Shown here: positions 25,130 through 34,408 of the stretch, in pieces
How positions within the stretch are numbered: position 1 is the stretch's first letter
Layout of the letters: every line of letters starts with the position of its first letter
Origin: JAWKWH01 sp963669285
Lineage (GTDB): Bacteria > Pseudomonadota > Alphaproteobacteria > Rhizobiales > Rhizobiaceae
Assembly: GCA_963669285.2 (NCBI GenBank)
Contig: CAXXSI010000030.1
Location: 371,052-435,051 of the forward strand
DNA length: 64,000 nt
Reading direction: 5' to 3'
Translations under genes and position numbers: made by a program
The notes under the pieces: generated by a model
Database searches by the model: none
Told to the model about the DNA's origin: nothing
Seen by the model: only the letters and a program-made list of their open reading frames with translations

Positions 25130-26382
25130 GATGGCGATCGGTCAATGCGCACATCGTGCAGATTGAGCGTCCCACCATAGCGGTAGCGAAAACTCTCCGC
25201 GATCAAATCGGTCACAATTCTGATCTGATAGAGACCGCAATCATCAGCATCGACCCGAAATGGTTCGCTCAGCGTTTGATTGATCGATTTGGCTTCTGGG
25301 AAGGCAATGCGCGCCACAGCAAGCCCCGGATCAGTACATCGAAGCTCCAGATAAAGGCCTTTCGGCAGCTTCAATCGGGTCCCACTGAACGACACCGCAA
25401 ACGTGAAGGATCCAGGTGGCAACCGCAAATACTGGCTGATCCCCAGCGATTTAGCGGGTTTGCCCAAAAACCGGATCTGCAACCGCCCGGCCTGGCGCTG
25501 CACATCATTAATCCATCTGATTTTGACCGCTGCATTGTCGCGCAACGACCAATCAAACGGTCGATTGCTCGGTTGTGTGGCAAACGTCGCGTTAAAGACA
25601 TAGCCATTATTCGCCTGATCGATCTCAGACTGGGTAAACAGGAATAGACGATGGGCAAGATTATAGCGTTTCGCCTGGATTAATGCTTGCATGGTTCGTC
25701 CGACTTCAGCCGGATCGGCTTCACCTTCCAAACGATGCAAATCCAGCAACAAGCGGTTGGCCAGATCAAGCGTATCCGGATCGCGATTGAGGGCGGCAAG
25801 AAACTGCCTGCGCCACGGTGGTCGCTGCGTCAGCAAGTCCAAAGCCTTGTCATACCCCTCGGTAGTGCTCAACACGAAAGGGATGGTTGCCACAAACGGG
25901 CTGAACCGATTGGGCCAGCGCCTTGATATCAGGTCAAGACGATCGAGTGCGGCCGTAATCTGGCCGTCCTGCAGCAAAAATCCGTAGCTGCGTTGCAGCG
26001 CATTGATCTCGGTTTTGGAGAACCGCAATGCAGTTTCAAACAACCGCTTGGCCCGATTGGCCTCACCAGCGCGCAAATAAGTTTCACCGACGAGACTATA
26101 ACCGCGCGCATCCGTAGGCGCGATGACCGTTAGTCGGCGTGATTGCGTGCGGATCTGATCGAGATTATTTTCGGCATCGGGCAACGACAACCGCCCGACA
26201 ATATCATTGACGAACGCATCGCCATGAAAGGGATTGATGGCAATCGCTAGATCAGGCGCAGTCAGCTTGAGATAGTTACTGATTCCGGTAGAGAAAACGA
26301 TTGGTACGCTTAGACACATCGCGCATACGAGCACCAATCGTTTGAAGAAGCGTCGGAGCACTGTTTGGTTCCGCCTGTTCAC
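25126..26382 (-). CDS. Membrane-anchored TPR protein of the exopolysaccharide cluster
   Basis: GTG 26382 is used; another GTG seven codons later has a better-spaced AGGCGGA. The protein has an N-terminal membrane anchor (RLVLVCAMCLSVPIVF), TPR-like helices around residues 90-160 (GYSLVGETYLRAGEANRAKR) and a C-terminal beta-rich domain of about 130 residues. The 5' end overlaps the tyrosine-kinase gene by about 107 nt, which is long for a clean junction. It probably scaffolds the polymerase or export machinery on the periplasmic side. It is translationally coupled to the Wzy-like gene. Confidence 0.7.
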   Translation of the reverse strand: MNRRNQTVLRRFFKRLVLVCAMCLSVPIVFSTGISNYLKLTAPDLAIAINPFHGDAFVNDIVGRLSLPDAENNLDQIRTQSRRLTVIAPTDARGYSLVGETYLRAGEANRAKRLFETALRFSKTEINALQRSYGFLLQDGQITAALDRLDLISRRWPNRFSPFVATIPFVLSTTEGYDKALDLLTQRPPWRRQFLAALNRDPDTLDLANRLLLDLHRLEGEADPAEVGRTMQALIQAKRYNLAHRLFLFTQSEIDQANNGYVFNATFATQPSNRPFDWSLRDNAAVKIRWINDVQRQAGRLQIRFLGKPAKSLGISQYLRLPPGSFTFAVSFSGTRLKLPKGLYLELRCTDPGLAVARIAFPEAKSINQTLSEPFRVDADDCGLYQIRIVTDLIAESFRYRYGGTLNLHDVRIDRSPS

Positions 26383-28276
26383 CAGAGCCGTCGGTTAGTT
26401 TTTTCGGCTCATTGCCATAGGTGTGATACTGATAAGACATGTATTTATATGCATAATTATATTCGAACCGGTTGACTTCGAATTTGGAGAAGGCCGCCCC
26501 GGCTACAATCCCGCCGGCCGATTTAAGCCGCTTTAGAGCCGCTTTCGCTGCTTTCCGCGTCACTTGATCGGCCGACACCACCATCAATGTTGTTTCGACG
26601 ATGCGAGACAGGATCGGCGCATCAGCCAATCCAACAATTGGTGGTCCGTCAAAAATGATGAGATCATAGGGTTCCAAGCACGAGCTGATCACCGTGCCCA
26701 TTCGCGGTGATGACAGTAAATCAGCTGGATTGGGTGGGATTGTTCCAGCCGTCATTACCATCACATTCTCATAAGACGTTTTGCGAAAGATGTTTTTCGC
26801 ATCGGTCTTTTGGATCGTATTGGCCAACACATTGGAAAGACCCAACACATTGTTCACGCCGAACAAGCGATGCAAATTGGGTTTCCTGAGATCCGCATCA
26901 ATGATCAACACCCTGGCACCGAGCGCACCAAAATCCTGCGCCAGCTTAAACGCGGTTGTCGATTTGCCTTCCGACGGCTCGGAGCTGGTCACCAATATGG
27001 TTCGTGGTGCCCCATCGGTTCCGGTAAATTGAAGCGCCGTGCGCAAAGAACGATAGGCTTCCGACAATGCCGATCGCTGATCAGTCAACTGACCTGCGAA
27101 TTCGGCTTCATCGATCGCCGGCAATATGCCCAACACCGATAGTTTCAATTCGCTTTCGATCTGTTCAGGATTGGAGAATGTGTTGTTGAGCAACTCCAAG
27201 ATATAAATCAGCGCCGCGGCTAGCGCCATCGCCAGCGCCAAGGCTGCCGCGAGGTTAAGCACTAAACGGGGCGAATAGGGTCGTATTGGAATGACTGCCG
27301 CATCGACCACCGCGGCATTTTGATTTCTCAACTCGGCGCCGACGCCAACCTCATTGAGCTTGCTGATCAACGTCTCATATTGCGACCGATTGGAATCAAC
27401 TTCGCGTTTTAGTATCGTATATTGGATATTCTTATCCTGATAGGCGGCTTGGTCGGCCTCTAACTCCTGCATTTTGGTGCGAAGATCGCTCTCTTTGGTC
27501 TGCGCCTCCTCGTAACGGATCTTCACGGAGTTGGCCATTGCGCCAACAGCATTGTTAATCTGGCGCTTCATTTCCTTAATCTGCGCCGACAGTTTCAACA
27601 TTTCGGGGAATTGTGGTTTGAAGGTCGCCAGTTTCTGCTGATACTCGGCCGACAGTTCAGCCACCTTCTCGCGCATCCGCGAGATACCTTCGCTGTCAAT
27701 CACCTGCGGCAGGCTTTCGGCTTGGCCGGCATCGATTTGCTCTACCAGGCGTCCATAATCAAGCCTTTCCTGGATTGCTTCAGCCAGTGCCTTGTTGATC
27801 GTATCGATGTTGGATCCGATCAGCGTCTTTTCATCACCGGTAACCGTAATGCCTTGAGCTTTGGCGTAATCGACCAATTGTTGTTCGGAGGCTTGCAGCT
27901 TTTCTTTAACCTGCAGCACCTGTTCTTGAATGAATTGCCGCGCTAAATCGGACGTCTCGCTGGTTTGATCAACCCGTTGATCCATAAAGCTTGCCACCAG
28001 CTGATTGGCAACGCTGCTGGCATATTCAGGTTTCTGATTGCTGTAGGTTACCGCCAGCAGGCTGGTGTTGCGAATAAGATCGACCGAAAGGCCATCTTGC
28101 ACACGAAATATCGCCTTTCTCTCCAGTTCCTCTGGCGTGTAATCGTCGATGTCCTCGCCAATCCGTGTGCCGAACGCCCGCGCCAGCAGATTGGAAACCG
28201 CAAAATTGGGATTGGGAAACAAAAAGTCCGGCTGGTCGGCGAGCCCCAACTCAAACACCACCCGCTGCGCCAACAC
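26276..28276 (-). CDS. Wzc/GumC-type chain-length regulator and BY-kinase, main part of a frameshifted gene
   Basis: This part carries the periplasmic coiled-coil region, the second membrane segment (LNLAAALALAMALAAALIYI) and a cytoplasmic tyrosine kinase: Walker A in SSEPSEGKSTTAFKLA, Walker A' in VLIIDADLRKP, Walker B in YDLIIFDGPP, and a tyrosine-rich tail (YNYAYKYMSYQYHTY) for autophosphorylation. The first membrane segment and Wzz start lie in the frame at 28303-28647. Coding-like sequence (YLTAAEKLKSRV, then LAQRVVFELGL) continues upstream of ATG 28276 to about 28316, so this ATG is not the true start. The enzyme controls polymer length and export with the Wza-like protein. Confidence 0.8.
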   Translation of the reverse strand: MLAQRVVFELGLADQPDFLFPNPNFAVSNLLARAFGTRIGEDIDDYTPEELERKAIFRVQDGLSVDLIRNTSLLAVTYSNQKPEYASSVANQLVASFMDQRVDQTSETSDLARQFIQEQVLQVKEKLQASEQQLVDYAKAQGITVTGDEKTLIGSNIDTINKALAEAIQERLDYGRLVEQIDAGQAESLPQVIDSEGISRMREKVAELSAEYQQKLATFKPQFPEMLKLSAQIKEMKRQINNAVGAMANSVKIRYEEAQTKESDLRTKMQELEADQAAYQDKNIQYTILKREVDSNRSQYETLISKLNEVGVGAELRNQNAAVVDAAVIPIRPYSPRLVLNLAAALALAMALAAALIYILELLNNTFSNPEQIESELKLSVLGILPAIDEAEFAGQLTDQRSALSEAYRSLRTALQFTGTDGAPRTILVTSSEPSEGKSTTAFKLAQDFGALGARVLIIDADLRKPNLHRLFGVNNVLGLSNVLANTIQKTDAKNIFRKTSYENVMVMTAGTIPPNPADLLSSPRMGTVISSCLEPYDLIIFDGPPIVGLADAPILSRIVETTLMVVSADQVTRKAAKAALKRLKSAGGIVAGAAFSKFEVNRFEYNYAYKYMSYQYHTYGNEPKKLTDGSGEQAEPNSAPTLLQTIGARMRDVSKRTNRFLYRNQ

Positions 28277-28302
28277 CCGGCTTTTCAGTTTTTCCGCCGC
28301 GG

Positions 28303-28647
28303 TCAGATATTGCGGAAATCGCTTGCTTCAGACACCACCTCCAGATCCTGAAACACCCGCGCCGATGGCACCATAATTTCAAGTTTAGTGGTCGCTCGAT
28401 AATGCGGTGTCAACATCCAAGTGACCATTAATCCGGCAATTAGGCCGACGGTGACCAAGATCACAATCAGCCAACGATACCGCACCGCATAAACGAACAG
28501 ATCGAGCGGATTAAAGGCGCTTTCATCGTCAAAATGAGTTGGTCCATAGCCATAGCCCCCATACCCGCCGGCGTGCGCAGTATGCGGTGAGGGGACCTGG
28601 TGGCCATCCGGGGTCGGCAGATGCGCCTGTGGATTTCTGTCCAACAC
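28303..28647 (-). CDS. Wzc/GumC-type protein, N-terminal part of the frameshifted gene
   Basis: The 114 residues contain a Gly/Tyr-rich cytoplasmic start, the first membrane segment (YRWLIVILVTVGLIAGLMVT) and the beginning of the Wzz domain (PHYRATTKLEIMVPSA, then VFQDLEVVSE). The frame ends at SDFRNI-stop. Adding one base near 28316 restores SDFRQYLTAAEKLKSRVLAQ and joins it to the kinase part, so the original gene spanned 26276-28647. As read, the kinase would lack its first membrane anchor. Sequencing error and true mutation cannot be separated here. Confidence 0.75.
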   Translation of the reverse strand: MLDRNPQAHLPTPDGHQVPSPHTAHAGGYGGYGYGPTHFDDESAFNPLDLFVYAVRYRWLIVILVTVGLIAGLMVTWMLTPHYRATTKLEIMVPSARVFQDLEVVSEASDFRNI

Positions 28648-28705
28648 CTTTAGTCTGCCCTCAACCTTGTTTCCGCTTCTTTACCCATGCTATCCGGCAA
28701 TGGTC

Positions 28706-29488
28706 CTATGGAATAAATATCGCCGTGCGTGCGGCAATGCCTAGCACTTGGTTCAAGTTCTTCATAGCAACCTTGCTTGATGAAGCAAAGACAACGACAA
28801 TATCGCCGCCGTAGATTTTGGGATCCGATTGTTTGCCAGAGCGAATGTTTTTGGCATTGTAATTGGCGACGAGCCGTTCGCCATTGATGTCTCTAAAGAC
28901 ATAAATCTTGCCAGCATCGGCGGTTTCAGAAAGTCCACCGGCCTCGGCCAACACGCCGATCAGCGATGTCGATGCCGTCGTGGGATAGATGCCGGCCTTC
29001 TTGACTTCACCATCGACTGTGACGCGCTGACCAAAGGATTCTTTGACAAATACCGTGACCTGCGGCGATTGCAAATAAGACGCGCCATAAGCATTGGTGA
29101 TCTCGCTCTCCAACTGTCGCACAGATTTACCAGCGGCTTCCAACTGGCCAATCAACGGCAGTGCGATCATGCCGGTGGCATCGACCTGCACCGTGCGATC
29201 CAGATCATCGACCTGGAACACGTCAACCTCAAGCACATCATTTTTACCGATCGGTTGCTCGCTGCCATCCTGCAGCACCGGCGGCGGCGGCAGGGAAGAG
29301 ACGACCCTGATATTGCCATCGCGTGCGCCAGGCACAACATCGCTCGAGCCGGTGGCAGATCGATCATTGCTGGAAACGCTTTCCAATGCCGATCCGCCGC
29401 CGGATGTGCACGCCGACAGCATCAAGCCCGACATCAACAAGATTCCTGAAAGCCGCAAGCCAGTGATCAATCGAACCGCACGCATCAT
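28706..29488 (-). CDS. Wza-like polysaccharide export lipoprotein
   Basis: A lipoprotein signal ends in LMLSAC (Cys27). The export domain starts around residue 80 (PIGKNDVLEVDVFQVDDLDR, VDATGMIALPLIG) and is followed by an SLBB domain (VTVDGEVKKAGIYP, then LIGVLAEAGGLSE). At 260 residues it is shorter than E. coli Wza, as is common for alphaproteobacterial homologues. It forms the outer-membrane channel partner of the Wzc-like kinase. Its start overlaps the stop of the phosphatase gene by 4 nt, and the kinase gene follows 58 bp downstream. Confidence 0.9.
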   Translation of the reverse strand: MMRAVRLITGLRLSGILLMSGLMLSACTSGGGSALESVSSNDRSATGSSDVVPGARDGNIRVVSSLPPPPVLQDGSEQPIGKNDVLEVDVFQVDDLDRTVQVDATGMIALPLIGQLEAAGKSVRQLESEITNAYGASYLQSPQVTVFVKESFGQRVTVDGEVKKAGIYPTTASTSLIGVLAEAGGLSETADAGKIYVFRDINGERLVANYNAKNIRSGKQSDPKIYGGDIVVVFASSSKVAMKNLNQVLGIAARTAIFIP

Positions 29489-30306
29489 TGGGTTCCCTTC
29501 ATCAAACGTGTCATCAGTCCGCCGCTCTTGGTCGGTTTTGCAGCGACGATACCTTCTCCGAGCCCTGGTCTGTTTGATTTCCCCACCGGTTGCATCTCTT
29601 GGTTGAGCAATATCATCAATGGCCGTTTTTCAACCATGGCAATCGCCTCTTCGTCGTCCAAACGCGCAGCGACCGCATCGCGCGCGCGCGATAAAATAGG
29701 TGGTCGTCTTTTCGGATCATGTGTGTCGGTCGCCACGACGTCCACACGCCCGTCATCAATGAGTTTTTCCGCATAGTATAGCGCGTGCTTGCCAAAATCA
29801 CCGGTAATAGATCCCGCCGTGACTTGGATCAGACAACCTGCCTCGTTCATCCGTTCGAACGTGTCGTAATGGTTGGCAATCCAGGACAGTCTTTCCGGAT
29901 GCGTGATTATTGGGATAAACCCGGCCGCAATAAGGCTGCTGGCCAGCGTTTCAATGCGCGGTGTCAGCACATGATGCGATGGTTCAAACAAAAAATAGCG
30001 AGATTTTGCAATGGTAGGGATCTCACCGGCTTCAAGCCGTTTGATCAAATCTGGTGCAATGTGTACATCAGCGCCGACAAACAAAACCAAACCGATGCCC
30101 CGCTCCTCCAGTGCCGATCGCACCTGTTTCGATCTATCGCCAATAATCGAAGCGGTATTGTTGTAGACCCCTGGCATGATGTGCGGAGTGCAAACCATGC
30201 CGCGGATACCGTCTTCATAGGCCATCTCCGCCATCTTGATCGACGTATCAAGATCGCTTGCCCCGTCATCGAGACCGGGAAGGAGGTGACTATGAATGTC
30301 TATCAT
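29485..30306 (-). CDS. CpsB/CapC-type PHP-domain tyrosine phosphatase
   Basis: ATG 30306 starts MIDIHSHLLPGLDDG directly; a TTG four codons upstream is less likely. Metal-binding motifs of the PHP fold are all present: DIHSHLLPG, CTPHIMPG near residue 40, EPSHH near 105, THPERL near 138 and ATDTHDP near 195. CpsB/CapC enzymes use manganese to remove phosphate from tyrosine-rich tails of BY-kinases, here most likely the neighbouring Wzc-like protein. Length is normal (about 273 residues). It is coupled to the export lipoprotein gene. Confidence 0.9.
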   Translation of the reverse strand: MIDIHSHLLPGLDDGASDLDTSIKMAEMAYEDGIRGMVCTPHIMPGVYNNTASIIGDRSKQVRSALEERGIGLVLFVGADVHIAPDLIKRLEAGEIPTIAKSRYFLFEPSHHVLTPRIETLASSLIAAGFIPIITHPERLSWIANHYDTFERMNEAGCLIQVTAGSITGDFGKHALYYAEKLIDDGRVDVVATDTHDPKRRPPILSRARDAVAARLDDEEAIAMVEKRPLMILLNQEMQPVGKSNRPGLGEGIVAAKPTKSGGLMTRLMKGTQ

Positions 30307-30420
30307 ATTCTGGAGCAATCACGCTGGTTTGATGACAGACGACCTTGCGATCATAACAAACCGACCCACCGCTGACCATAAGGGAGCGATGAGCCAATAA
30401 ATGGAAAAATGATGGTTTGG

Positions 30421-30954
30421 CTATGGGCTAGCCGGTGGTGGCGTGTCGTCGCTCCACAACTCACCCGCAAACCACGTCGCTGCGGTTGCGCCAAACAAAA
30501 CTTCCGGAAGTCCCAAACTAGGTCCACCATTGGTTTGCGATTTGGCTGAGCTCAGCGTTCCCGACCCATTGACCGATCCGGTCTTTGTGCCGCCGCCACA
30601 ATTCTTGGCAGTTTCTGCAGCGCGGACACAGAGATTAGATCCGGCAGCGACAATCTGAACTTCCGATCCAGCCGACAACAGCAGATCGCATGTCTGGCCA
30701 ACTTTAATTTGCGCCACAGCCTGGCAGCCGACGATGATTTCTGCATCTTCCGAAATCTTCTGTCCAGCAGCAACAGCGTTAAATCCGCTTTTGCTCGACA
30801 TGAACACATCGCCCGTCGATGAGATGATGTTTCCGATGTCGTTTCCGCTTGCCGCTCGTGTTGTCACACAACCGCAAGCTTCGCTCTCATCGGCATAGGC
30901 ACTGCCAACAAAAAAGCTGGCAAACGCAATGGCTAAAACAGACCGCATAAACAT
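30421..30954 (-). CDS. Exported FecR-like protein, companion of 23210-23722
   Basis: ATG 30954 lies behind AAGGGGAT. After the signal peptide (MRSVLAIAFASFFVGSAYA) comes a short CGC motif and a FecR-like beta region (IGNIISSTGDVFMSSKSGF, AAGQKISEDAEIIVG). A Ser/Gly-rich linker leads to a hydrophobic stretch and the C-terminus DDTPPPASP. The architecture and tail match the protein at 23210-23722, though sequence identity is low. Its position between wbaP and cpsB suggests a periplasmic or envelope role in polymer export. Confidence 0.7.
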   Translation of the reverse strand: MFMRSVLAIAFASFFVGSAYADESEACGCVTTRAASGNDIGNIISSTGDVFMSSKSGFNAVAAGQKISEDAEIIVGCQAVAQIKVGQTCDLLLSAGSEVQIVAAGSNLCVRAAETAKNCGGGTKTGSVNGSGTLSSAKSQTNGGPSLGLPEVLFGATAATWFAGELWSDDTPPPASP

Positions 30955-31280
30955 AACAGTTTTATCCCCTTGTCGCACTTGTCTCGGTTGTAGCGTTGCA
31001 GCATGTACAATTCAACCAAATAATATCGGTACTATACCAGTTTTTTTTGTATCCCTAGCGTTTCAACGGCATAGTGGCTTGTTTGCAACAGTAAGTCTGC
31101 ACAATATGCACCAACAACGCCGCACGAAAGCCAAAATGAGAATCAACCCCAGCGACTTCAGTCGCCAACAACGACTATTGTTTGAATTCTCCGCAGCGGT
31201 CAATAGTCGTCTCAAACGCAGGCAAGCCACGCACAAGCTAAGCACTATTTGCACCCGATCGCTGACCTGATTTGAAAATA
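30955..31280. other. Intergenic gap inside the exopolysaccharide cluster
   Basis: 326 bp between the WbaP-like gene and the FecR-like gene. No gene or clear terminator is seen; a promoter for the downstream genes may lie here. Confidence 0.35.
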
Positions 31281-32648
31281 TTATCGCGCGCCGTGACCGG
31301 TCAAAACCACGCGCATCGTGCGCAGCGTAATCAGCACGTCCAGCCAGATCGAGAAGTGCTTGATGTAGTAGAAATCATAGTGCAATTTATCGAGCACCTC
31401 ATCGACCTCGGCAACATGACCTTGGTTGACCTGCGCCCAGCCGGATATACCGGGTCGTACGATATGCCGGTAGCGGTAATAGGGCAGTTTTGCCTGATAG
31501 AGCAATGATAGTGGAACGGCTTCCGGCCGCGGTCCGATCCAGCTCATCTCGCCTTTGATAATGTTGATGATCTGCGGCAGTTCATCAATGCGGGTTTTAC
31601 GTAAAAACCGTCCAATCCGTGTGATCCGTTGATCATCCGTTTTGGTTTTTGCTGCCTCGACCGCGCCAGGATCGTTACTCTCTGCGGTTACCCCCGTAGG
31701 TGTCCCCGAATGCGTCCCCAAATGCATCATCGTGCGGAATTTCAACACATTGAATACTTCGCCACGGTAACCCATCCGCGCCTGATGAAAGAATATCGGG
31801 CCTCCGTCTTCGCGGCGGATCAGGATCGCGACAATGGCAAAAAGCGGCAGTAAAAATGGCAGCACCAGCAGCGCCCCGATCAAATCAACCAACCGTTTGA
31901 ATTTCAGATAGATGATATCGGGCAGCAGCGACCCAAGTGTATTTTCCGACAAATGTTCAATGTCGACACGCCCGGTCAGCATTTCCTTGATTTGCTTGAA
32001 GTGATAAACCGGCGTGCCTTTGATTGCCTGCTCGGTAACGATGGTTTCCCATTCATCACTCAGATCCGCTCGAAGATCGGCGATCAAACCATCGCGCGAA
32101 AACAATTTCGGCTCTTCTTCGCTGAGAACAATCCAATCGGCGCCGGCAACCTCGGTCACGCTTTTTGCATCGCCAAACGGCACCACATCAAACACCGGCC
32201 GATTGAATTTCTTGACCATCAGATGGGCAAAATGGAACCATGCCAACGCGTTGACAAAGCTGACAGCAAAGAACAGCCGCGAATAGTCAAGCCTCAAAAA
32301 GAAAAACACTGCCAAAACCAAACCGTAGGCAATCACAAAGGCGGGGATGATGTAAGACGTCGACAGGATGCCTGGATATTTGGTCAACTGACGAAACAAC
32401 CAGTAACCAATTGTGACCGCGATGGCCGTGGCAATCAGCGAATTGATTTGGCTTTGGGAGCTTATTTTTTGTGCCAAAGCCAAATCGATGCGCATGAAAT
32501 AGGGTAAAAATACCGCCACCAATAAACCAATCGACAATTGCACACGCCGCCTTGCCAATTGTCGAAAGACTGGATGCCGCAATGCTCTACGCCGTTGAAT
32601 CGAGGGCACAAATGTGGACTGAGCAATTTGGTCCATCTGAAATTCCAT
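31281..32648 (-). CDS. WbaP-type undecaprenyl-phosphate sugar phosphotransferase
   Basis: The 455-residue protein has four N-terminal membrane segments (about residues 37-150), a soluble linker, a fifth hydrophobic segment (LVDLIGALLVLPFLLPLFAI) and the bacterial sugar transferase domain: FFHQARMGYRGEVFNVLKFR, TRIDELPQIINIIKGEM, SWIGPRPEAV, and RPGISGWAQVNQG. It transfers a sugar phosphate, usually glucose or galactose 1-phosphate, to undecaprenyl phosphate at the inner membrane, the first step of repeat-unit assembly. The N-terminal half is less conserved than in E. coli WcaJ. A CtrA-type site lies 41 bp upstream. It is the first gene of the cluster. Confidence 0.9.
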   Translation of the reverse strand: MEFQMDQIAQSTFVPSIQRRRALRHPVFRQLARRRVQLSIGLLVAVFLPYFMRIDLALAQKISSQSQINSLIATAIAVTIGYWLFRQLTKYPGILSTSYIIPAFVIAYGLVLAVFFFLRLDYSRLFFAVSFVNALAWFHFAHLMVKKFNRPVFDVVPFGDAKSVTEVAGADWIVLSEEEPKLFSRDGLIADLRADLSDEWETIVTEQAIKGTPVYHFKQIKEMLTGRVDIEHLSENTLGSLLPDIIYLKFKRLVDLIGALLVLPFLLPLFAIVAILIRREDGGPIFFHQARMGYRGEVFNVLKFRTMMHLGTHSGTPTGVTAESNDPGAVEAAKTKTDDQRITRIGRFLRKTRIDELPQIINIIKGEMSWIGPRPEAVPLSLLYQAKLPYYRYRHIVRPGISGWAQVNQGHVAEVDEVLDKLHYDFYYIKHFSIWLDVLITLRTMRVVLTGHGAR

Positions 32649-33199
32649 CCGCCGCGGTACTATTTACAAACGCTTAACAAGTGAGAAGTTAAACATTTAT
32701 TAAGTACTAATTCAAGGTGAATGTCGTTTTGACTTCTACCTTTGAGCGTAGAATTTGTATGGAAACTAACTACCGATTTTGCCCATCACGACGCTGACGC
32801 AACCAGATAAGCAGCGATGCGACGAACCGTGGGGTGGATTGGAGACCGCTGCACAGGTTTACAGTTTCGAATTAAATCTTGCTTGGTTGGCCTCAATTCG
32901 CATCACCAGAGACTATGCAAGTGGCGAAATCGACTTCACCAGCTGAAACCACCGGACAAACGACAACGGTTGAAAGTTTTTCAAATCAGCGGTGCTTCTG
33001 TCTTTTCGCGCGGTCGTCCCGCGGTCCGGTGCGGCAAACGCGCAAGGTAAAAGATCCGCGTTTTATCTTCTTGTGTCTCAAGCGTCGCACTCGGCTTTTG
33101 CCGACGCGGTCCAATTGAATTGTTGATAACGCAGCGGGTCTCATCACAATTTGCATCGATCAACGCACTAAGATCCAGAATCGGCTTATTGTTACGCCC
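32649..33199. other. Intergenic region upstream of the exopolysaccharide cluster
   Basis: 550 bp containing the CtrA-type site at 32689-32703. Between 32750 and 33199 no gene is supported; an 85-residue minus-strand frame (32981-33238) overlaps the DUF982 gene and has no recognised content. Confidence 0.4.
32689..32703. promoter_or_regulatory. Candidate CtrA site upstream of wbaP-like gene
   Basis: TTAA-ACATTTA-TTAA, perfect spacing, 41 bp upstream of ATG 32648. This places it where it could overlap the promoter of the exopolysaccharide cluster. Confidence 0.55.
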
Positions 33200-33451
33200 A
33201 TGCGGAACCGAAAATTCCACCGACCGGTCATCATTCAACCAGGGCGCATTGACCGCGATCTCGTCGTGACAGACCTTCGTCTTGCCACAGACGTGTTAAA
33301 ACGGTGGAAGTGGGAAAAAACGCACCACTACGAAAAAGCGGTGCGCAGTTGCCTTGCCGTCATGCATGGCAAAAAACCGCCATCGGTGGCGCGAAAAGCT
33401 TTTTTGTCGGCCGCCAAGGAAGCACGAATCCTGCTGAACGATCGCCCATAG
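33200..33451 (+). CDS. DUF982 family protein
   Basis: An 83-residue protein with the DUF982 layout: KFHRPVIIQPGRIDRDLVVT, then DVLKRWKW, HYEKAVRSCLAVMHGKKPP and ARKAFLSAAKEARILL. The family is short, widespread in Rhizobiales and of unknown function. No Shine-Dalgarno sequence is evident before ATG 33200. It is monocistronic. Confidence 0.75.
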   Translation: MRNRKFHRPVIIQPGRIDRDLVVTDLRLATDVLKRWKWEKTHHYEKAVRSCLAVMHGKKPPSVARKAFLSAAKEARILLNDRP

Positions 33452-33826
33452 GTTATTTGCGACCGATCGGTGGTTCCTCAAAGGCACAGAGGGGTGAGAC
33501 TGCGGTCGGTGCGCAAACCAACCACCTTGATGCGCCGACATCAAAAGATTTGGATGCGGAAGCGATTGAACTCATTTGGTTGCGCCGTTGCGAAGGCTGA
33601 CTGTCGACGATCTGCGAGATGCCGCGTTATCAGAGGTTTGGCGCAGTGTCGGACGCCCGACGCTTTATGACGGCAAGTTGGATTGCCAGCGGCGCCATCG
33701 TTTCCAATCCGTCAACAAGCAAATTCGCACAGAGAAAAAATTAGAAATTCTGCATGATTGACCGACATCAACACTAGGGAATTCGAACTCTCTTAGTATG
33801 AGTATTTGTTGGATCGGAGATGCACC
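33452..33826. other. Intergenic stretch with a dispersed motif
   Basis: 375 bp without an accepted gene; it holds one copy of the GCGTTATCAGAGGTTTGGC motif (33624-33642). Confidence 0.4.
33624..33642 (+). repeat. Dispersed 19-bp motif, copy 1
   Basis: GCGTTATCAGAGGTTTGGC is identical to 58471-58489 and shares 17 bp with 50145-50161. All copies have the same orientation and are intergenic. Confidence 0.45.
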
Positions 33827-34408
33827 ATGAGCGGTCCAGATGAACGGAAAAACTACTGGCCCCAAATCGCCACAGCATTGATCAGTGCTGCGGCGACAAT
33901 CGGTGTAGCCTGGATTGGGGTTCTTCCTTTACTACAAGAACAAAATCTAACAAAAATTGATAGCCTCACAAAGCAGGCCGATGATCTCAACGCTGAGGCA
34001 AATAAATCCAAAGCAAAGACAGCTGATCTCGAAAAACAATTGAATGAGCTCAGAGACAGAATGACGCTGTACGAGGATCCTAGTGTAATAGAGAATGACA
34101 ATTTATCCTCCGACACTTGGGTGGTCACAGGATTGATATCTGATCTATCCAATGAAGAAAATCCGGTCCGCAACGCACAGATCACTCTTGTTCCAGCAAG
34201 CATGAAATTGTCGGCTTTTACCGATGATACAGGTCAATTTGTCATCACCGGAGTTCCGCAAGGCTGGTACAATATTTTCATACAATCACCTGGTCCTACA
34301 CTCGATAAAATTGTTGCTGCGGCGAATGAAAAGAAAAATGACACAATAGAACTTAATCAGAATAATCGTGTAATTTACTATAGTGTAAAACAGGAAAATA
34401 CACAGTGA
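33827..34408 (+). CDS. Membrane-anchored coiled-coil protein with carboxypeptidase-regulatory-like domain
   Basis: ATG 33827 follows GGAG; an upstream in-frame start adds only seven residues. The 193-residue protein has one membrane segment (ATALISAAATIGVAWIGVLP, about residues 14-33), a coiled coil (KIDSLTKQADDLNAEANKSK, then LEKQLNELRDRM) and, after residue 95, a beta-sandwich of carboxypeptidase-regulatory type (VVTGLISDLS, VRNAQITLVP, TDDTGQFVITGVPQGWYNIF). Its last codons overlap the next gene by 4 nt, which encodes a second such domain, so the two probably form a complex in the envelope. Confidence 0.65.
   Translation: MSGPDERKNYWPQIATALISAAATIGVAWIGVLPLLQEQNLTKIDSLTKQADDLNAEANKSKAKTADLEKQLNELRDRMTLYEDPSVIENDNLSSDTWVVTGLISDLSNEENPVRNAQITLVPASMKLSAFTDDTGQFVITGVPQGWYNIFIQSPGPTLDKIVAAANEKKNDTIELNQNNRVIYYSVKQENTQ

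Noticed and set aside
32981..33238. 85-codon minus-strand frame upstream of the DUF982 gene
   Set aside because: It overlaps the better supported DUF982 gene and has no recognisable family.
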